A stretch of 50,992 nucleotides of DNA from Selenomonadaceae bacterium UBA2897 (GTDB lineage: Bacteria; Bacillota; Negativicutes; Selenomonadales; Selenomonadaceae). The stretch is from positions 900-51,891 of the forward strand of contig DEDT01000025.1 of assembly GCA_002350105.1 (NCBI GenBank), written 5' to 3'. The position numbers were made by a program, and so were the translations under genes. Positions 33,715 through 43,767 of this stretch are shown here, in pieces; positions within the stretch are counted from its first letter, which is position 1; each line of letters begins with the position of its first letter. The notes under the pieces were generated by a model. The model searched no databases. It was not told where the DNA came from and saw only the letters and a list, made by a program, of their open reading frames with translations.

Positions 33715-34380
33715 TCAGTGCCTCCTGCAGATATCGAGAATCCGCCGAACGACCTGCTCGATCGTGAGCCCCGTCGTATCCAGCAGCGTCGCGTCGTCCA
33801 CCTTGACGAGCGGCGAAATCTCACGCTCCATATCGGCCTTGTCGCGCGCCTCGATATCCTGCTGGAGCTCTTTCAGTGTCATGTCATAGCCCTTGGCCTT
33901 GAGCTCCGTCCAGCGGCGGCGCGCCCGCGCCTCCACCGAAGCCGTGAGGTAGATTTTCACGTCGGCATTCGGCAGCACGTGCGAGGCGATATCACGGCCG
34001 TCGAGAATCACGCCGCCGCGCTCCGCCATCTTGCGCTGCAGCGCGACCATCTTCTCGCGCACGGGCGCCAGCGCCGCGACCTGCGAGACGATGTGACTGA
34101 CCTCCGGCGTACGGATGGCCGTACTGACGTCCTCGCCGTTGACGAGCACCGTCGTCTTGCCGTCGGCATACTGCAAGTCCACATCGATATCCGGCACGAC
34201 GGAATTGATGAGTTCGTCCGTCACCGGCTGGTGCTGCTGGAGCGTCAGCCAGGCCACGGAGCGGTACATAGCGCCCGTGTCGATATAGGTGTAGCCGAGC
34301 TCTTTCGCTGCAAGCTGCGCCACCGTGCTCTTGCCCGCCCCTGCGGGGCCGTCGATTGCCACTACTAACTGCTTTGCCAA
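33715..34380 (-). CDS. cmk: Cytidylate kinase
   Basis: ATP-dependent phosphorylation of CMP and dCMP. 221 residues with the P-loop DGPAGAGKST (about 10-19), YIDTGAMYRSVAW in the nucleotide-binding region, DGRDIASHVLPNADVKIYLTAS with conserved aspartate and arginine, the lid region ARARRRWTEL and the DKADMEREISPLV motif. Length and motifs are normal. It lies 62 bases after aroA; the cmk-aroA neighbourhood is common in Firmicutes. Confidence 0.96.
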   Translation of the reverse strand: MAKQLVVAIDGPAGAGKSTVAQLAAKELGYTYIDTGAMYRSVAWLTLQQHQPVTDELINSVVPDIDVDLQYADGKTTVLVNGEDVSTAIRTPEVSHIVSQVAALAPVREKMVALQRKMAERGGVILDGRDIASHVLPNADVKIYLTASVEARARRRWTELKAKGYDMTLKELQQDIEARDKADMEREISPLVKVDDATLLDTTGLTIEQVVRRILDICRRH

Positions 34381-34442
34381 GGGAAATTCCTCCTAAAAAT
34401 ATTCCTTAAGCGGTCTCATGCGGCCGCCGTATAACCTGTTGC

Positions 34443-35753
34443 TTATTTCAGCAGACGCTCCAGCGTCGGGTAGAAGGCAGGATAGGAAATATCCACGCAA
34501 TCCGCATCCTGTATCGTAAGTCCATGCGCCGCTGCGCCCAGAATGGCGAAGCTCATCGCCATGCGGTGATCGAGCCTGGAGGGCAGGCCGACGCCTGCGG
34601 CAAACTGACGCCCACCGCCAATGGTGAAGTCATCGCCCGCCACCTGCATCGCGCCCGGTACCGCAAGGGAAAAGGCGTCCTGCAGGCCTTGCAGGCGGTC
34701 GCTCTCCTTGACTCGCAGCTCGTGCGCGCCGAGCACCTGCGTCTCGCCCTCAGCGAAGAGCGCGGCCACCGCGATGACCGGCAGCTCGTCGATGAGGCGC
34801 GGCATCATCTCGTGTGAAATCGTTGTGCCGTGCAACTGCGTTGCGCGCACACGGATGTCCGCCGCGGGCTCGCCGCCGCTCTCGCGCTCATTTTCCAGGG
34901 TAAGGTTGGCCCCCATCGCCTGCAGCACATCGATGATACCCGTGCGCGTGGGATTGAGGCCCACGTTGCGCAGCAGCAGCTCGCTACCCGGGATGATAGA
35001 GCCCGCAACCAGCCAGTAGGCTGCCGAACTGATATCGCCCGGCACCGCAATGCTCGCCGGTGCCGTGAACTTCTCCACGGGATTGATTGTCACGGCCTTG
35101 CCCTCGCGCTGCGTCTCCACGCCGAAAGCCGCCAGCATGCGCTCCGTATGATCGCGCGAAATAGCGGGCTCCACCACCGTCGTCGGCCCGTCCGCGTACA
35201 TGCCCGCGAGCAGCAACGCCGATTTCACCTGCGCACTGGCCACGGGGCTCTCATAGGTGATGCCGTGCAGGCCGCCACGGGCCGGTACGACGGTCAACGG
35301 CAGCTTCGTGTTGCCTTCGCGGCCGTAAATCGTCGCCCCCATCCGGGAAAGCGGCTGCACCACACGCCCCATGGGCCGCTGGTGCAGCGAGGCGTCGCCC
35401 GTAAAGGTCGTGAGGAAGGGCTGAGCCGCCATGAGGCCGAGCATCAGCCGGAGCGTCGTGCCCGAGTTGCCCGCATCGAGAATGTGCGGTGGCTCCTGCA
35501 GACCATGCAGGCCGTTGCCCCTGACCGTCAGGCGCGTCTTGCTCTCGTCCGCGAACTGCACGTCCACGCCCATGGCCTGAAAGCAGGCCGCCGTCGAGAG
35601 GCAATCCTGTCCCGGCAGGAAGTTGCTGATTTCCACGGGCGTATCCGCCAGCGCCGAGAACATGATGCTACGGTGTGAAATGGATTTATCACCCGGGATA
35701 TCGATACTGCCATGCAGGCCATGCACGGCCTGTGGTATGAATCTGTCGCTCAT
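34443..35753 (-). CDS. aroA: 3-phosphoshikimate 1-carboxyvinyltransferase (EPSP synthase)
   Basis: Shikimate-pathway enzyme that transfers the enolpyruvyl group from phosphoenolpyruvate to shikimate 3-phosphate. 436 residues with PGDKSISHRSIMFSALA near the N-terminus (substrate-binding lysine and arginine), DAGNSGTTLRLMLGL in place of the class I GNAGTAMRPL motif, and the late DELPVIAVAALFAEGET and RVKESDRLQ motifs. The SGTTLR sequence places it with class II enzymes. It is separated from aroF-tyrA by 27 kb and is not under the T-box. It follows the flavoprotein gene by 30 bases. Confidence 0.97.
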   Translation of the reverse strand: MSDRFIPQAVHGLHGSIDIPGDKSISHRSIMFSALADTPVEISNFLPGQDCLSTAACFQAMGVDVQFADESKTRLTVRGNGLHGLQEPPHILDAGNSGTTLRLMLGLMAAQPFLTTFTGDASLHQRPMGRVVQPLSRMGATIYGREGNTKLPLTVVPARGGLHGITYESPVASAQVKSALLLAGMYADGPTTVVEPAISRDHTERMLAAFGVETQREGKAVTINPVEKFTAPASIAVPGDISSAAYWLVAGSIIPGSELLLRNVGLNPTRTGIIDVLQAMGANLTLENERESGGEPAADIRVRATQLHGTTISHEMMPRLIDELPVIAVAALFAEGETQVLGAHELRVKESDRLQGLQDAFSLAVPGAMQVAGDDFTIGGGRQFAAGVGLPSRLDHRMAMSFAILGAAAHGLTIQDADCVDISYPAFYPTLERLLK

Positions 35754-35783
35754 AAGAATCCTCCTCTGCCTCTCCTGTTATAT

Positions 35784-37028
35784 TCAATCGTTCCAGACGC
35801 TCCACTGCCCTGCGGCCGCGCCCATGGAGAAGGCCGCCTGCAAGTTATAGCCGCCCGTAAAGCCATCGACGTCCGTGACCTCGCCTGCGAAGTAAAGACC
35901 AGGAACGAGCTTCGACTCCATGGTTTTCGGGTTAATTTCCTTTACGTCGACGCCGCCCGCCGTGACGATGGCCTCGGCGATGGGCCGCGTGCCGCTGACC
36001 GTCAGCGTGAGGTGCTGCATGACCCCGGCGAGCTGGTGGCGCTCCGCCGCCTTCAGCTGGTTCACGGGATGTTCCGACGTGAGGAAGGCATTGTCGATGA
36101 CGATGGGGATGAGCTTATGCGGCAGCAGATCCACCATCGCGTTGCCGAGCTGCTTGCGCTGGTATTTCTCGAAATCCCGCTGCAGGCGGGCATCGAGCTG
36201 CTCGGGCGTCAGTGCCGGCTTGAGGTTGATTTCGAGTTCCAGCAAATGGCCTTTTTCCTGCAAAAGCCCCGACACCGTGCGGCTCACGGAGAGAATCAGC
36301 GGCCCCGTCACGCCGAAATGCGTGAACATCATCTCGCCGAAGAGCTCCTGCTGCGCCGCACCATCCACGAGCAGCGTGAGGCGCACGTTGCGCAGGGAAA
36401 GTCCCTGCACGTCTTTCACCCAGTCCTCCTCCGTCGTGAGCGGCACGAGGGCGGGGCGCGGCGTCACGATGGTGTGTCCGAGCGCCGCCGCCATGCGATA
36501 GCCGTCCCCCGTCGAACCCGTAGCCGGATACGAGGCGCCCCCCACGGCGAGGATGACGGCATCTCCTTTGAGAATCGCGCCAGACACCGTGCGCACGCCA
36601 GCTGCACGGCCCTCAGCGGTCAGGATATCCCGCACGGGCATATCACAGCAGATATGCACCCCCAGCTCATGCAGGCGGTGTACCATCGCATCCACGCAAT
36701 CCTGGGCCTTGTCGCTCTGAGGGAAGACGCGCTGCCCGCGCTCCACCTTCACCGGCACGCCGTTGTCCGTGAAGAACTGCATGACGTCCTGATTGTCAAA
36801 GGCGCGCATACAGCTGTTGAGGAAGCGGCCGTTGCCCTCAATGTTACGGATGATCTCCGGCACATCCGCCGCATTGGTGATGTTGCAGCGTCCCTTGCCC
36901 GTGATGCGCATCTTGCGGCCGGGCAGTTTCATCTTTTCCAGCAGCGTAACCCCGGCGCCGTTCTCCGCCGCCTTGATGGCGGCCATCATGCCACCGGGGC
37001 CTGCTCCCACGACCAGAATCTTCTTCAT
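35784..37028 (-). CDS. FAD-dependent oxidoreductase of the HI0933/BaiN family
   Basis: A 414-residue flavoprotein. The N-terminus has a Rossmann FAD-binding motif (VVGAGPGGMMAAIKAAENG, about 6-24), followed by KMRITGKGRCNITN, which is a signature of this family, and GGASYPATGSTGDGY in the middle. The C-terminal PGLYFAGEVTDVDGFTGGYNLQAAF is the second FAD-contacting segment. Members are widespread and mostly uncharacterised; some reduce bile-acid intermediates, but that should not be assumed here. The start overlaps the rluB stop by four bases. Confidence 0.9.
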   Translation of the reverse strand: MKKILVVGAGPGGMMAAIKAAENGAGVTLLEKMKLPGRKMRITGKGRCNITNAADVPEIIRNIEGNGRFLNSCMRAFDNQDVMQFFTDNGVPVKVERGQRVFPQSDKAQDCVDAMVHRLHELGVHICCDMPVRDILTAEGRAAGVRTVSGAILKGDAVILAVGGASYPATGSTGDGYRMAAALGHTIVTPRPALVPLTTEEDWVKDVQGLSLRNVRLTLLVDGAAQQELFGEMMFTHFGVTGPLILSVSRTVSGLLQEKGHLLELEINLKPALTPEQLDARLQRDFEKYQRKQLGNAMVDLLPHKLIPIVIDNAFLTSEHPVNQLKAAERHQLAGVMQHLTLTVSGTRPIAEAIVTAGGVDVKEINPKTMESKLVPGLYFAGEVTDVDGFTGGYNLQAAFSMGAAAGQWSVWND

Positions 37029-37765
37029 TCCTTATCTCCCTGCCTGACGATGCCCGCCAGCTGATAAAGCCTGTCCACTTCCTTTGGCGTCAGCGGGCGA
37101 TGCTGTCCCACTGCCACGTCCTTCAGGCTGAGAAAGGCAAAGCGCACGCGCTTCAGCTTGCGCACATCGCAGCCGATAGCTGAAAACATGCGCCGTACCT
37201 GCCGGTTACGTCCCTCGTGAATTGTGACTTCCACCTTGCTCAGCCCGCCACGCGAGCCTAACAGCCGTGCTTTTGCCGGTGCCGTCATCCCATCTTCCAG
37301 CTGCAGGCCCCGCCTCAGCTGCTCAAGGCTTTGCTCCGTCACCTGTCCCGCCACCTGCGCGACATAGGTCTTGCTGACCTCGTAGCGCGGGTGCAGCAGG
37401 CCGTTCATCAGCGTGCCATCATTGGTAATCAGAAGTAGTCCGGAGGTATCGCCATCAAGCCGGCCCACGGGGTAAATACGTTCCCGCACCTCCGGCAGCA
37501 GGTCAAGAACCGTGCGGCGGCCCCGCTCATCGCGCGCCGTCGAGATATAACCGGTGGGTTTATGCAGCAGGTAGTAGACGTGCCGCTCCGCGCGCGGCAG
37601 CGGCTTGCCATCCACAGCGATACTCTGCACCGCCGGATCTGCCTTCTCGCCGAGCGTCGCCACGCGGCCGTCCACCGTCACGCGACCCGCCGCGATGAGC
37701 TGCTCCGCCGCGCGTCGCGAGGCAATGCCCGCCTGGCTGATGATTTTCTGCAGCCGCTCCTGCAT
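37025..37765 (-). CDS. rluB: 23S rRNA pseudouridine synthase, RsuA/RluB family
   Basis: Isomerises a uridine in large-subunit rRNA. 246 residues: an N-terminal S4 RNA-binding domain (RLQKIISQAGIASRRAAEQLI, about 3-60), then the catalytic domain with YPVGRLDGDTSGLLLITNDG carrying the catalytic aspartate, and the late NRQVRRMFSAIGCDVRKLKR segment typical of RsuA/RluB enzymes. Choice between RluB and related activities rests on overall similarity. Start of the rluB-flavoprotein-aroA-cmk-plsC series, with 74 bases to the carboxypeptidase gene upstream. Confidence 0.9.
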   Translation of the reverse strand: MQERLQKIISQAGIASRRAAEQLIAAGRVTVDGRVATLGEKADPAVQSIAVDGKPLPRAERHVYYLLHKPTGYISTARDERGRRTVLDLLPEVRERIYPVGRLDGDTSGLLLITNDGTLMNGLLHPRYEVSKTYVAQVAGQVTEQSLEQLRRGLQLEDGMTAPAKARLLGSRGGLSKVEVTIHEGRNRQVRRMFSAIGCDVRKLKRVRFAFLSLKDVAVGQHRPLTPKEVDRLYQLAGIVRQGDKE

Positions 37766-37839
37766 GGCAAAAACTCCCTTTCATACTTAAGGAAACACGG
37801 ATTAAATCGCCAGCTCAATGAATCCTTGTCTCCTTATAT

Positions 37840-39120
37840 TCAGTGCAAGTCCAGCAACTGGCATGCATATTGATACACCGTGCGGAAGAAAGACTTCTGC
37901 TCCACGCTCGCACCTGCCAGCAAGTCGACGCGGCGGCATTCATGGCCATCGTAGCGCACGACGAGCTCACCGACCTTGTCGCCGGCCTTGACCGGCGCTT
38001 CGAGGGTATGCGGCAGTTCGTACACTTTCTCATACTCGTTGCCCGTACCCTGCTTATCCTGGGACAGCACCACGGATTCCGCGGCCACGACGGGGATTTC
38101 TTTCTGCTTGCCCGAGAGCACGGGCAGTTTTTTGACCGTTTCGCCCTTTTTCACGAGCTCATGGCTGTCGACCTGTGCGAAGCCGTAGTCCAGCAGTGCA
38201 ATGGAATCGTTCCACATGTAGACCGAATCCAGCACGACGGTCACGAGCTGGATGCCGTCGTTCTTTGCGCCGGAAACGAGGCAGCGCCCTGCGGCCTCGG
38301 TATAGCCTGTCTTGACGCCATTGCCGCCACGATAGAGCCAGAGCATCTGGTTCTCGCTGCGCAGCTGGTGCGTCTCATCCTTGACCCAGGGGAAAGTGGC
38401 CTCTTTCGTGCTGACCATTTCCTCGAAATGCGGCACTTCGCGGTAGCCGTAGGAGGCGATGAGCGCGAGGTCATAGGCCGTCGTATAGTGGTTATCGTCC
38501 GGCAGGCCGCTGGAATTGACAAAGGATGTATCCTCCGCCCCGATTTCATGGGCTTTTTCCGTCATCATCTGTGCGAAAGCCTCGACAGAACCGGCCACAT
38601 GCTCGGCCACGGCCACCGTGGCATCGTTGCCCGAGCGCATGATCATGCCCTTGAGCAGCTCGCCCATGGGCACCTGATCGCCGGCCTCCAGCCAGAGTGT
38701 CGACCCCTCTGTTCCCGCCGCGTGGCTGCTCACCGTCACCATCTCGTCGAGCTGGCAATGCTCCAGCGCAATGATCAGCGTCATGATCTTCGTCGTGCTG
38801 GCGGGGAAACGGCGTGCCCGCATGTCGCGGTCATAGAGCACCCGGCCCGTCTGCGCGTCCATGACCACCGCCGAGCGGGCCGTTAGGTTCTGCAGCGGAT
38901 CATCCGCCGAGACCGTGAGCCCCGGGATGTCCGGACGTGCCTTCTGCTCAATCTTGAAGAGCGCGCCCGTCGTCCCGGACGCCTCCGTATCACTTTCGTT
39001 GCTCCGTGGAACGGCCCAGACTGTCGGGGCTGTCGTACCGGCCAGCAGCATGGCGGCCAGCAGGCTGCAAAGAGCCTTACTTCGCATGGAATAATTCAAG
39101 GGATAATACTCCTTCATCAT
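37840..39120 (-). CDS. D-alanyl-D-alanine carboxypeptidase (PBP5/DacF type)
   Basis: Low-molecular-weight penicillin-binding protein that trims the terminal D-Ala of peptidoglycan stem peptides. About 415-426 residues: a signal peptide (SLLAAMLLAGTTAPTVWA), then the serine-active-site domain with SxxK in ASTTKIM, SxN in RSGNDA and KTG in VKTGYT, and a C-terminal beta-rich domain. The final VEQKSFFRTVYQYACQLL may be the amphipathic membrane-anchoring helix. The start is uncertain: the ATG at 39120 has no good site, while a TTG at 39097-39099 has AAGGAG nine bases upstream. Confidence 0.93.
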   Translation of the reverse strand: MMKEYYPLNYSMRSKALCSLLAAMLLAGTTAPTVWAVPRSNESDTEASGTTGALFKIEQKARPDIPGLTVSADDPLQNLTARSAVVMDAQTGRVLYDRDMRARRFPASTTKIMTLIIALEHCQLDEMVTVSSHAAGTEGSTLWLEAGDQVPMGELLKGMIMRSGNDATVAVAEHVAGSVEAFAQMMTEKAHEIGAEDTSFVNSSGLPDDNHYTTAYDLALIASYGYREVPHFEEMVSTKEATFPWVKDETHQLRSENQMLWLYRGGNGVKTGYTEAAGRCLVSGAKNDGIQLVTVVLDSVYMWNDSIALLDYGFAQVDSHELVKKGETVKKLPVLSGKQKEIPVVAAESVVLSQDKQGTGNEYEKVYELPHTLEAPVKAGDKVGELVVRYDGHECRRVDLLAGASVEQKSFFRTVYQYACQLLDLH

Positions 39121-39214
39121 GTTTTAGCGGGTGCCTCTCCCGGCTGCCCACAGTTTTCTCTTTATTTTATCATTCAGCACCCGCCTTGGCAATGGCAGCC
39201 GCGCCACAGGTCAC

Positions 39215-42200
39215 TCAGCGCAGCTTGACGGCCTCCTTGCCCACGAGCGTCTGCAGTGCCTGCACCGTTACATCGTCGGTGGCGAGACGCAGCTCATCCG
39301 GCAGCGGCTGCCACTGACGGCCGAAGCGCAGGTGCACCATGGACCGGCCGGGATGCGCGGCAAAGAGCTCCCGCAGTTGCTGCTGCAGCTCCACTGTATT
39401 TTGCTCTGCTTTGAGCAAAAGATAATACTCCGGCTCATAGGTGTCCAGCGGCCAGATTTTATCGGCCAGCACCTTGACGCCATCATCCTGAAAGTCCGCA
39501 CGCCCCTGCAGCACCACGGCCGTGTCCGGTACGAGCAGGTTCACAAATTGATAGAACGTGCGAGGGAACACCGTCACCTCGATGCTGTCCGTGAAATCCT
39601 CCAGCGTGAGGAAGCACATGGTGTCGCCCTTCTTCGTCGTGATGCGCCTGGCCTCGCGGATCACGCCACCGATGCGCACGAGTTGCTTGTCCTTCACGCC
39701 GCCAGAAAGAATGATGCTCAGGAGCGGCAGATGTTTCAGTTTGTCCTCGTAACGGTCCAGCGGATGGCCCGTGATGTAAAAGCCCGTGTTCTCCTTTTCC
39801 CAGGCCAGGCGTTCCTCATCCGGCGCCTCGGGAATATCCGGCAGCACCAGATGCACAGCCTCCTGCAGAGCCTCCTCGCTGAAGAGTCCCAGCTGTCCAC
39901 TTTGGTTATCCTTCTGTGCCTGCTGAGCCTCGGCCACGGCCTGATCGAGCACGGCCAGCAGCTGCGTGCGCCGCGCGCCCGTACTGTCGAAAGCCCCGCA
40001 CTTGATGAGGCTCTCGATGACGCGTTTGTTGATCACGCGCATATCGACGCGCGAGCAGAAGTCCAGCAAATCCTTGAAAGGGCCGCCTTCCCTGCGCACG
40101 CGCACGACATCCGCCAGCGCGTTCTCGCCCACGTTGCGCACGGCCGCGAGCCCGAAGCGGATGGCCTCGCCATCGACGGTGAAATGTGCATCGCTGGCGT
40201 TGATATCGGGCGGCAGGATGCGGATGTTCATACGGCGGCAGAGCTCGATGTAGTGCGGCACCTTCTGCGTATCCATGACGCTCGTGAGCATAGCCGCCAT
40301 GAACTCGGAGGGATAGTGCGCCTTGAGATAGGCCGTCTGCCAGGCCACCAGCGCGTAGGCCGCGCTGTGCGACTTGTTGAAGCCGTAGTTCGCGAAATGC
40401 GTGAGCAGGTCGAAAATCGTCGTGGCCAGTCCCGCAGGGATATGATTGGCCTGGCAGCCGTCGAGGAAGTTCTGCTTTTGTCCCATCAGGATTTCAGCCT
40501 TTTTCTTGCCCATGGCGCGGCGCAGCAGATCAGCCTGCCCGAGGCTGAAGCCCGCGAGCACCTGCACGACCTGCATGACCTGCTCCTGGTAGAGCACGAC
40601 GCCGAAGGTCTCCTTGAGGATGGGCTCAAGCGACGGATGCAGATACTCCACCTTTTTCGTACCGCGGCGGCCCGCGATGAAGTCATCCACCATGCCCGAG
40701 CCCAGCGGTCCCGGACGGTAGAGCGCGACGGTCGGGATGAGATCGGCAAAGCAGGTCGGCGCGATGTCCTTGACGAGGTTCGTCATGCCGCCCGACTCCA
40801 TCTGGAACACCGCCCCCGTGCGCCCCTCGCAGAGCATCTTGCTCGTGAGCTCGTCTGAAAGCGGGATGCGGCGGATATCTACCTTTTCTCCGCGTACTTT
40901 CTCTATGTTTGCGAGGCAATCGCTGATAACCGTCAACGTGCGCAAGCCGAGGAAATCCATCTTCAGCAGGCCGAGCTCCTCGACATGGTCCTTGTCGTAC
41001 TCCGTGATGAGCGTGCCGTCATCCATGGTCACGGGCACGTAGTCCGTGAGCGGATGACGCGCGATCACGACCCCCGCCGCATGGGTGGAAGTATTGCGCG
41101 GCAGGCCCTCGACCTTGCGCGCGAGGTCGAGGATGCGGCGCACATCCGCATCCTCCTCGTAGCGCTGCCGCAGGTCCTGCGTGCTCTTGAGCGCACCGTC
41201 AATCGTGATGTGCAGCTCATTCGGGATGAGCTTCGCGATATCCGCGACCTGCGCATAGGGCAGGTTCAGCACGCGGCCCACATCACGGATGGCGCCCTTC
41301 GCCGCCATGGTGCCGAAGGTCACGATCTGTGCCACATGGTCGGCGCCGTAGCGCCGTTTCACGTACTCGATGACCTCGCCGCGGCGGATATAGTCAAAGT
41401 CCACATCGATATCCGGCATGGTCACGCGCTCCGGATTGAGGAAGCGCTCGAAGAGCAGGTCGTACTTCAGCGGATCGATGTTCGTGATGCCGAGAATATA
41501 GGAGACGATGGAGCCTGCCGCCGAACCGCGCCCCGGCCCCACGCCGATGCCCACCTTGCGGCAGTAATTGATGTAGTCCCAGACGATGAGGAAATAGCTG
41601 TCGTAGCCCATGCGATGGATGATGCCGAGCTCATAGTCGAGTCGCTCCTTGATTTCATCCGTAACGACAGGATAACAATTGCCTATATTCTGCTCGCAGA
41701 GCGCCCGCAGATATGCCTGATCGTCCGCATAAGGCTCCGGAATCGGATAATACGGTAACTGGGTATGGCCGAATTCGAAATCGACCTGGCAACGATCGGC
41801 GATGCGCTGCGTATTCGCAATGGCCCCTGGATATTCTTCTTCGGGGAAAAGCTCCGCCATCATCGCGGGCGGTTTCAGATAGTAGTCATCGCTGTTGAAA
41901 CGCATGCGATCGGGGTCGTCGAGCGTGCGCCCCGTCTGCAGACAGAGCAGGATATCGTGAAATTCGCTGTCTTCGCGGTGCACATAGTGCAGATCGTTCG
42001 TCGCCACGAGGCCGAGGCCGTATTTTTTTGCCAGCTGCACGAGGCCGGCATTCGATTTCTGCTCTTCGGGCAGGCCGTGGCGCTGCACTTCGAGGAAGAA
42101 ATTCTCCTTGCCGAAAATATCGATATATTCCTCTACGAGCTGCTCCGCCTTTTTTCCGTTGCCCTGAATCAGGGCCTGCGGGATCTCGCCCGCGATGCAG

Positions 42201-42640
42201 GCCGAAAGGCAGATGATGCCCTCGTGGTACTTGCGCAGCAGTTCCTTATCCACGCGCGGCTTGTAGTACATACCCTCGATATTCGCGAGGGACACGAGCT
42301 TCACGAGGTTGCGGTAGCCCGTCTGGTTCTCGGCCAGCAGGATGAGATGGTAGTAGCGTACCCCGTTGACCTCTTCGCGCTGCTGCCGCGGGCCGGGCGC
42401 GAGATAAACCTCGCAGCCGATGACCGGCCGGATGCCTTCCTTCTTGCATGCCTTGTAGAAGTCGATCACGCCGTACATCGCGCCGTGGTCCGTGATCGCG
42501 AGGGCGTTCATGCCCAGTTCTTTCGCCGTATGTACGAGGTCGCCGATGCGGCTGGCGCCATCGAGCAGGCTGAACTCTGTATGCACATGCAGATGCACGA
42601 AGGGAATCTCCGCCTGCTTTGCTGCCATATTTTCTGCCAT
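39215..42640 (-). CDS. dnaE: DNA polymerase III subunit alpha
   Basis: Replicative polymerase catalytic subunit of the DnaE class, 1141 residues. The N-terminal PHP domain begins HLHVHTEFSLLDGASRIGDL. The palm carries GVGPGRGSAAGSIVSYIL and the catalytic aspartates in MPDIDVDFDYIRRGEV. Helix-hairpin-helix and OB-fold regions follow in the C-terminal third (LVRIGGVIREARRITTKKGDTM is the OB start). There is no exonuclease insertion, so this is not PolC. Length and domain order are normal. It heads a run of minus-strand genes ending at plsC. Confidence 0.97.
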   Translation of the reverse strand: MAENMAAKQAEIPFVHLHVHTEFSLLDGASRIGDLVHTAKELGMNALAITDHGAMYGVIDFYKACKKEGIRPVIGCEVYLAPGPRQQREEVNGVRYYHLILLAENQTGYRNLVKLVSLANIEGMYYKPRVDKELLRKYHEGIICLSACIAGEIPQALIQGNGKKAEQLVEEYIDIFGKENFFLEVQRHGLPEEQKSNAGLVQLAKKYGLGLVATNDLHYVHREDSEFHDILLCLQTGRTLDDPDRMRFNSDDYYLKPPAMMAELFPEEEYPGAIANTQRIADRCQVDFEFGHTQLPYYPIPEPYADDQAYLRALCEQNIGNCYPVVTDEIKERLDYELGIIHRMGYDSYFLIVWDYINYCRKVGIGVGPGRGSAAGSIVSYILGITNIDPLKYDLLFERFLNPERVTMPDIDVDFDYIRRGEVIEYVKRRYGADHVAQIVTFGTMAAKGAIRDVGRVLNLPYAQVADIAKLIPNELHITIDGALKSTQDLRQRYEEDADVRRILDLARKVEGLPRNTSTHAAGVVIARHPLTDYVPVTMDDGTLITEYDKDHVEELGLLKMDFLGLRTLTVISDCLANIEKVRGEKVDIRRIPLSDELTSKMLCEGRTGAVFQMESGGMTNLVKDIAPTCFADLIPTVALYRPGPLGSGMVDDFIAGRRGTKKVEYLHPSLEPILKETFGVVLYQEQVMQVVQVLAGFSLGQADLLRRAMGKKKAEILMGQKQNFLDGCQANHIPAGLATTIFDLLTHFANYGFNKSHSAAYALVAWQTAYLKAHYPSEFMAAMLTSVMDTQKVPHYIELCRRMNIRILPPDINASDAHFTVDGEAIRFGLAAVRNVGENALADVVRVRREGGPFKDLLDFCSRVDMRVINKRVIESLIKCGAFDSTGARRTQLLAVLDQAVAEAQQAQKDNQSGQLGLFSEEALQEAVHLVLPDIPEAPDEERLAWEKENTGFYITGHPLDRYEDKLKHLPLLSIILSGGVKDKQLVRIGGVIREARRITTKKGDTMCFLTLEDFTDSIEVTVFPRTFYQFVNLLVPDTAVVLQGRADFQDDGVKVLADKIWPLDTYEPEYYLLLKAEQNTVELQQQLRELFAAHPGRSMVHLRFGRQWQPLPDELRLATDDVTVQALQTLVGKEAVKLR

Positions 42641-42829
42641 TTGACGTACCTCCTGCTTAAGGTAATCAGCTTTTCCTTAAAACCATAACCATTTTATTAT
42701 GCTGGTCGCACCTTCAGATTTCCTTAGAACCGCGCCAAAAAGAAGATTCCGCCCAGCTTGCTTGACAACTTTGCTACAATATGAGAGTAGCTTTCGCGCA
42801 TAGTAAAACCGAAGCAAAGGAGAAACAAG

Positions 42830-43732
42830 ATGAAAAAAATTCTGGCCGTCATCCTCGCGCTGATGCTCACACTGGCTCTCTGCGGCTGCGGCAGCCAAAA
42901 GACCGCATCGGTGGGCAAAGATGGCAAAGTCCATATCGTCACCTCGTTCTATCCCATGTATATCGACGTCATCAACATCACCAAGGGCGTCGATGGCGTG
43001 GAAGTCACGAACCTCACCGAGCCGCAGACCGGCTGCCTGCACGATTACCAGCTCACGACGGAGAATATGAAGACGCTGGAAAAAGCCGACATCTTCGTCG
43101 TCAACGGCGCGGGCATGGAGCTCTTTCTCGAGAAAGCGGCCAACGCCCAGCCGAATCTGAAAATCATCGATGCCTCCAAGAGCGAGGACATCACGCTGCT
43201 CAAGGACCATGGCGAAGGTAACCCACATCTTTGGCTCAGCGTCACCTATGCCATCGAGCAGGTCAAGGCCATCAACCGCCAGCTCTGCGATCTCGACCCT
43301 GCCCATGCCGACGCTTATAAAAAGAATACGCTCGACTACATCAATAAGCTCACCGAGCTGCGCAGTGAAATGCACGCCGGACTCGATGACCTGCCGCACA
43401 AAGATATCGTAACCTTCCACGAGGCCTTCCCCTATCTCGCCAAGGAATTTGACCTGCGCATCGTCAGCGTCATCGAGCGTGAGCCGGGCACCGAGCCCAC
43501 GCCGGAGGAGCTCGAGCAGACCATCGACCAGGTAAAAGCCCTGCCTGTCAAGGTACTCTTCACCGAGCCGCAGTACTCCCCAGCCGCCGCTGAAACCATC
43601 GCCCGCGAAACCGGCGCAAAGATCTACACGCTCGACCCGATCGTGACCGGCGAGTCCACACCGGACGCCGCCGATGACTACATCAATAAGATGAAGCAGA
43701 ACATGGCGACGCTGAAGCAGGCCCTGCAGTAA
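42830..43732 (+). CDS. Metal ABC transporter substrate-binding lipoprotein (ZnuA-like), orphan
   Basis: A 300-residue extracytoplasmic solute-binding protein of the cluster A-I type for Zn, Mn or Fe. The signal peptide ends in a lipobox (LALC or the overlapping CGC, near residues 15-20). Family landmarks are HIVTSFYPMYIDVINI, LTEPQTGCLHDYQLTTENMKTL with a ligand histidine, EGNPHLWLSV with the second, and VTFHEAFPYLAKEF with the third; an acidic ligand is expected near TLDPIVTG. The histidine-rich loop of zinc-specific members is absent. No permease or ATPase gene is adjacent. AAAGGAG precedes the ATG. A long open frame on the opposite strand is a shadow. Confidence 0.88.
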   Translation: MKKILAVILALMLTLALCGCGSQKTASVGKDGKVHIVTSFYPMYIDVINITKGVDGVEVTNLTEPQTGCLHDYQLTTENMKTLEKADIFVVNGAGMELFLEKAANAQPNLKIIDASKSEDITLLKDHGEGNPHLWLSVTYAIEQVKAINRQLCDLDPAHADAYKKNTLDYINKLTELRSEMHAGLDDLPHKDIVTFHEAFPYLAKEFDLRIVSVIEREPGTEPTPEELEQTIDQVKALPVKVLFTEPQYSPAAAETIARETGAKIYTLDPIVTGESTPDAADDYINKMKQNMATLKQALQ

Positions 43733-43767
43733 AAAGCTCTCCCAGTTTGACGACATATGTCCATAAG

